From: JBBUX01 sp037445775
Lineage (GTDB): Bacteria > Actinomycetota > Coriobacteriia > Anaerosomatales > PHET01
Reading direction: 5' to 3'
NCBI GenBank assembly: GCA_037445775.1
Contig: JBBIJX010000041.1
Coordinates: 1 to 14,087 of the forward strand
Length of the DNA: 14,087 bases
Shown here: positions 12,927 through 14,087 of the stretch, piece by piece
Layout of the letters: each line of letters opens with the position of its first letter
How positions within the stretch are numbered: the stretch's first letter is position 1
Translations under genes and position numbers: made by a program
The notes under the pieces: generated by a model
The model's input: the letters and a program-made list of their open reading frames with translations, nothing else
What the model was told of the DNA's origin: nothing
The model's database searches: none

Positions 12927-14087
12927 ATGAACGACCTACGACTCGTGATGCGAAACCTCTCCAGCAGCTGGAGCCGGTTCGCCTTGACGCTCACCGGCAT
13001 CACCTTGGGCATCACGGCCCTGGTGGTGATGATGAGCCTCGGCAGCGGGCTGCGAACCCAGATCAACCAGCAGGCGACCGATCTGGGCGCGAATCTTGTG
13101 ATCACTCCGAAGGGCTGGTGCGCCTACGAGCAGGTCAAGGTGCTGAGCGGCAACCAGCTTCCCGACGCCATACCACCCGAAGAGCTTGCGAAGATCGAGC
13201 AGCTTGACGGCTTCAGCACCTTGCCGTACCTGACCGTCGGCTCGGCGATAGCCAACGAACCCGTCCCTGTCACCGGCATCCGCGTCGCCGATACGCTCGT
13301 CCAGAAGGGCTGGACGGTCGCCGAGGGTCAGGCGCCCCGGGACGGCGAGTACGAGCTGCTGGCGGGTCCCGACGTCGCGGACGCCTTCGGCCTGCGGCCA
13401 GGCAGCGCCGTGACGCTGCGAGGCACCGAGTTCACGGTGACCGGCGTGCTCGAGCCGATCGGCACCCGTGACGACGGCGTGCTGTTCATCCCCATCGACG
13501 TGGCTACGACCGTGTACGAGACCGACGGCCGCATCTCATACATAGCCGTCAAGGTCGACGACATCACCAAAGTCGAACTGCACGCCAAGCGAATCACCGA
13601 CGCCGCCAACGTGGCCGTAGCGTCGGACAAGCAGATGCTCGCCTCGGTGCTGAGCGTCGTGGACAGCGTGGGGACGACGCTGCGCATCATCGCGGCGGTC
13701 GCCATCCTTACCGCAGCGTTCGGCATCGTGAACACGATGCTCATGGCAACCTTCGAACGTCGACGCGACATCGGCATCCTCAAATCCGTCGGCTGCTCCA
13801 ATGCGCGCGTCTTTCGCCTGTTCCTGATCGAAGCGGCGGCGTACGGACTCATCGGAGGCCTCGTGGGCCTGATCGTGGGCTCGCTCGTGTCTCAGTTCAT
13901 CACGCCCTACATCGCCAGCAACGAGTTCACCGCGTTCGTCGGCAGCGCGTCGGTCAAGGCCATCCCGTCGATAGCGGAGATGGGACTGATCCTCGGCGGC
14001 GCCGTTCTCGTGGCCGCGGTGGCGGGCGTCTACCCTGCCCTGCGGGCCGCCCGGCTCACCCCTGTGGAGGCGATCAGCTATGAGTGA
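12927..14087 (+). CDS. FtsX/MacB-family ABC transporter permease
   Basis: Membrane subunit of a type VII (MacB/FtsX-like) ABC transporter, complete at 386 aa. It has the standard layout: helix 1 at about residues 18-38, a large extracytoplasmic domain (about 40-250), then three helices at about 252-275, 308-332 and 352-376. The FtsX-domain coupling segment ATFERRRDIGILKSVGCS (274-291) and the C-terminal PALRAARLTPVEAI are typical. In the outer domain, residues 56-80 (NLVITPKG, then CAYEQ and SGNQLPD) resemble permeases I associate with P19/Ftr1-type iron uptake loci such as Cj1661-Cj1662 of Campylobacter; this needs a search. The ATG at 12927 follows a G-rich site (12915-12919). The upstream part of the open frame is antisense or out-of-frame to the lipoprotein gene. 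A second permease and an ATPase are expected downstream, outside the window. Confidence 0.9.
   Translation: MNDLRLVMRNLSSSWSRFALTLTGITLGITALVVMMSLGSGLRTQINQQATDLGANLVITPKGWCAYEQVKVLSGNQLPDAIPPEELAKIEQLDGFSTLPYLTVGSAIANEPVPVTGIRVADTLVQKGWTVAEGQAPRDGEYELLAGPDVADAFGLRPGSAVTLRGTEFTVTGVLEPIGTRDDGVLFIPIDVATTVYETDGRISYIAVKVDDITKVELHAKRITDAANVAVASDKQMLASVLSVVDSVGTTLRIIAAVAILTAAFGIVNTMLMATFERRRDIGILKSVGCSNARVFRLFLIEAAAYGLIGGLVGLIVGSLVSQFITPYIASNEFTAFVGSASVKAIPSIAEMGLILGGAVLVAAVAGVYPALRAARLTPVEAISYE
14080..14087 (+). CDS. Probable start of the next gene (only 8 nt visible)
   Basis: The last bases read ATGAGTGA: an ATG at 14080 in another frame, overlapping the permease stop (14085-14087) by 8 nt. GGAG at 14066-14069 lies 10 nt upstream. 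Such overlaps are common between ABC permease and ATPase or second permease genes. The product cannot be read from this window. Confidence 0.35.

Overview
The window is gene-dense, GC-rich bacterial chromosome. It most likely comes from an actinomycete-type organism (Actinomycetota), perhaps an anaerobic Coriobacteriia-like lineage. The supports are high third-position GC, GTG starts, promoter cores of the TANNNT type without clear -35 boxes, one probably leaderless gene, and the block pdxS-pdxT-yebC-ruvC-ruvA-ruvB, an order known from actinobacteria. The lineage is an inference from content and order only. I saw no rRNA, tRNA, CRISPR array, insertion sequence or prophage gene.

Layout. 1-1412 (+): a small cysteine-rich protein (80 aa), a 72-aa unknown protein, and an endonuclease III-like [4Fe-4S] DNA glycosylase whose GTG start directly follows the stop of the 72-aa gene. 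1422-3882 (-): a DUF1015 protein, then azlD and azlC, which encode a two-subunit branched-chain amino acid exporter. 4000-5866 (+): a zinc-ribbon protein, LemA, and Lgt, the lipoprotein diacylglyceryl transferase. 5863-6075 (-): a possible 70-aa Cys-rich gene whose stop codon overlaps that of lgt. 6234-7280 (+): a DUF3048 lipoprotein. 7427-8900 (+): pdxS-pdxT, the two subunits of pyridoxal 5'-phosphate synthase. 8940-9695 (+): yebC. 9835-11986 (+): ruvC-ruvA-ruvB, chained by GTGA start/stop overlaps, with a perfect LexA/SOS-type palindrome just upstream. 12121-14087 (+): a small signal-peptide protein with a CxxxxCxxC cluster, a lipoprotein with a CxxxxC pair, and an FtsX/MacB-type ABC permease that ends on the last base of the window. 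The next gene probably begins inside it.

How the parts fit. Lgt would lipidate the two predicted lipoproteins (DUF3048 at 6234 and the 12484 protein). PdxS and PdxT form the ribose-5-phosphate-dependent vitamin B6 synthase. RuvABC processes Holliday junctions and looks DNA-damage inducible. The last three genes look like the start of a membrane export or metal-uptake operon. They are the least explained part of the window and the best candidate for something not yet described.
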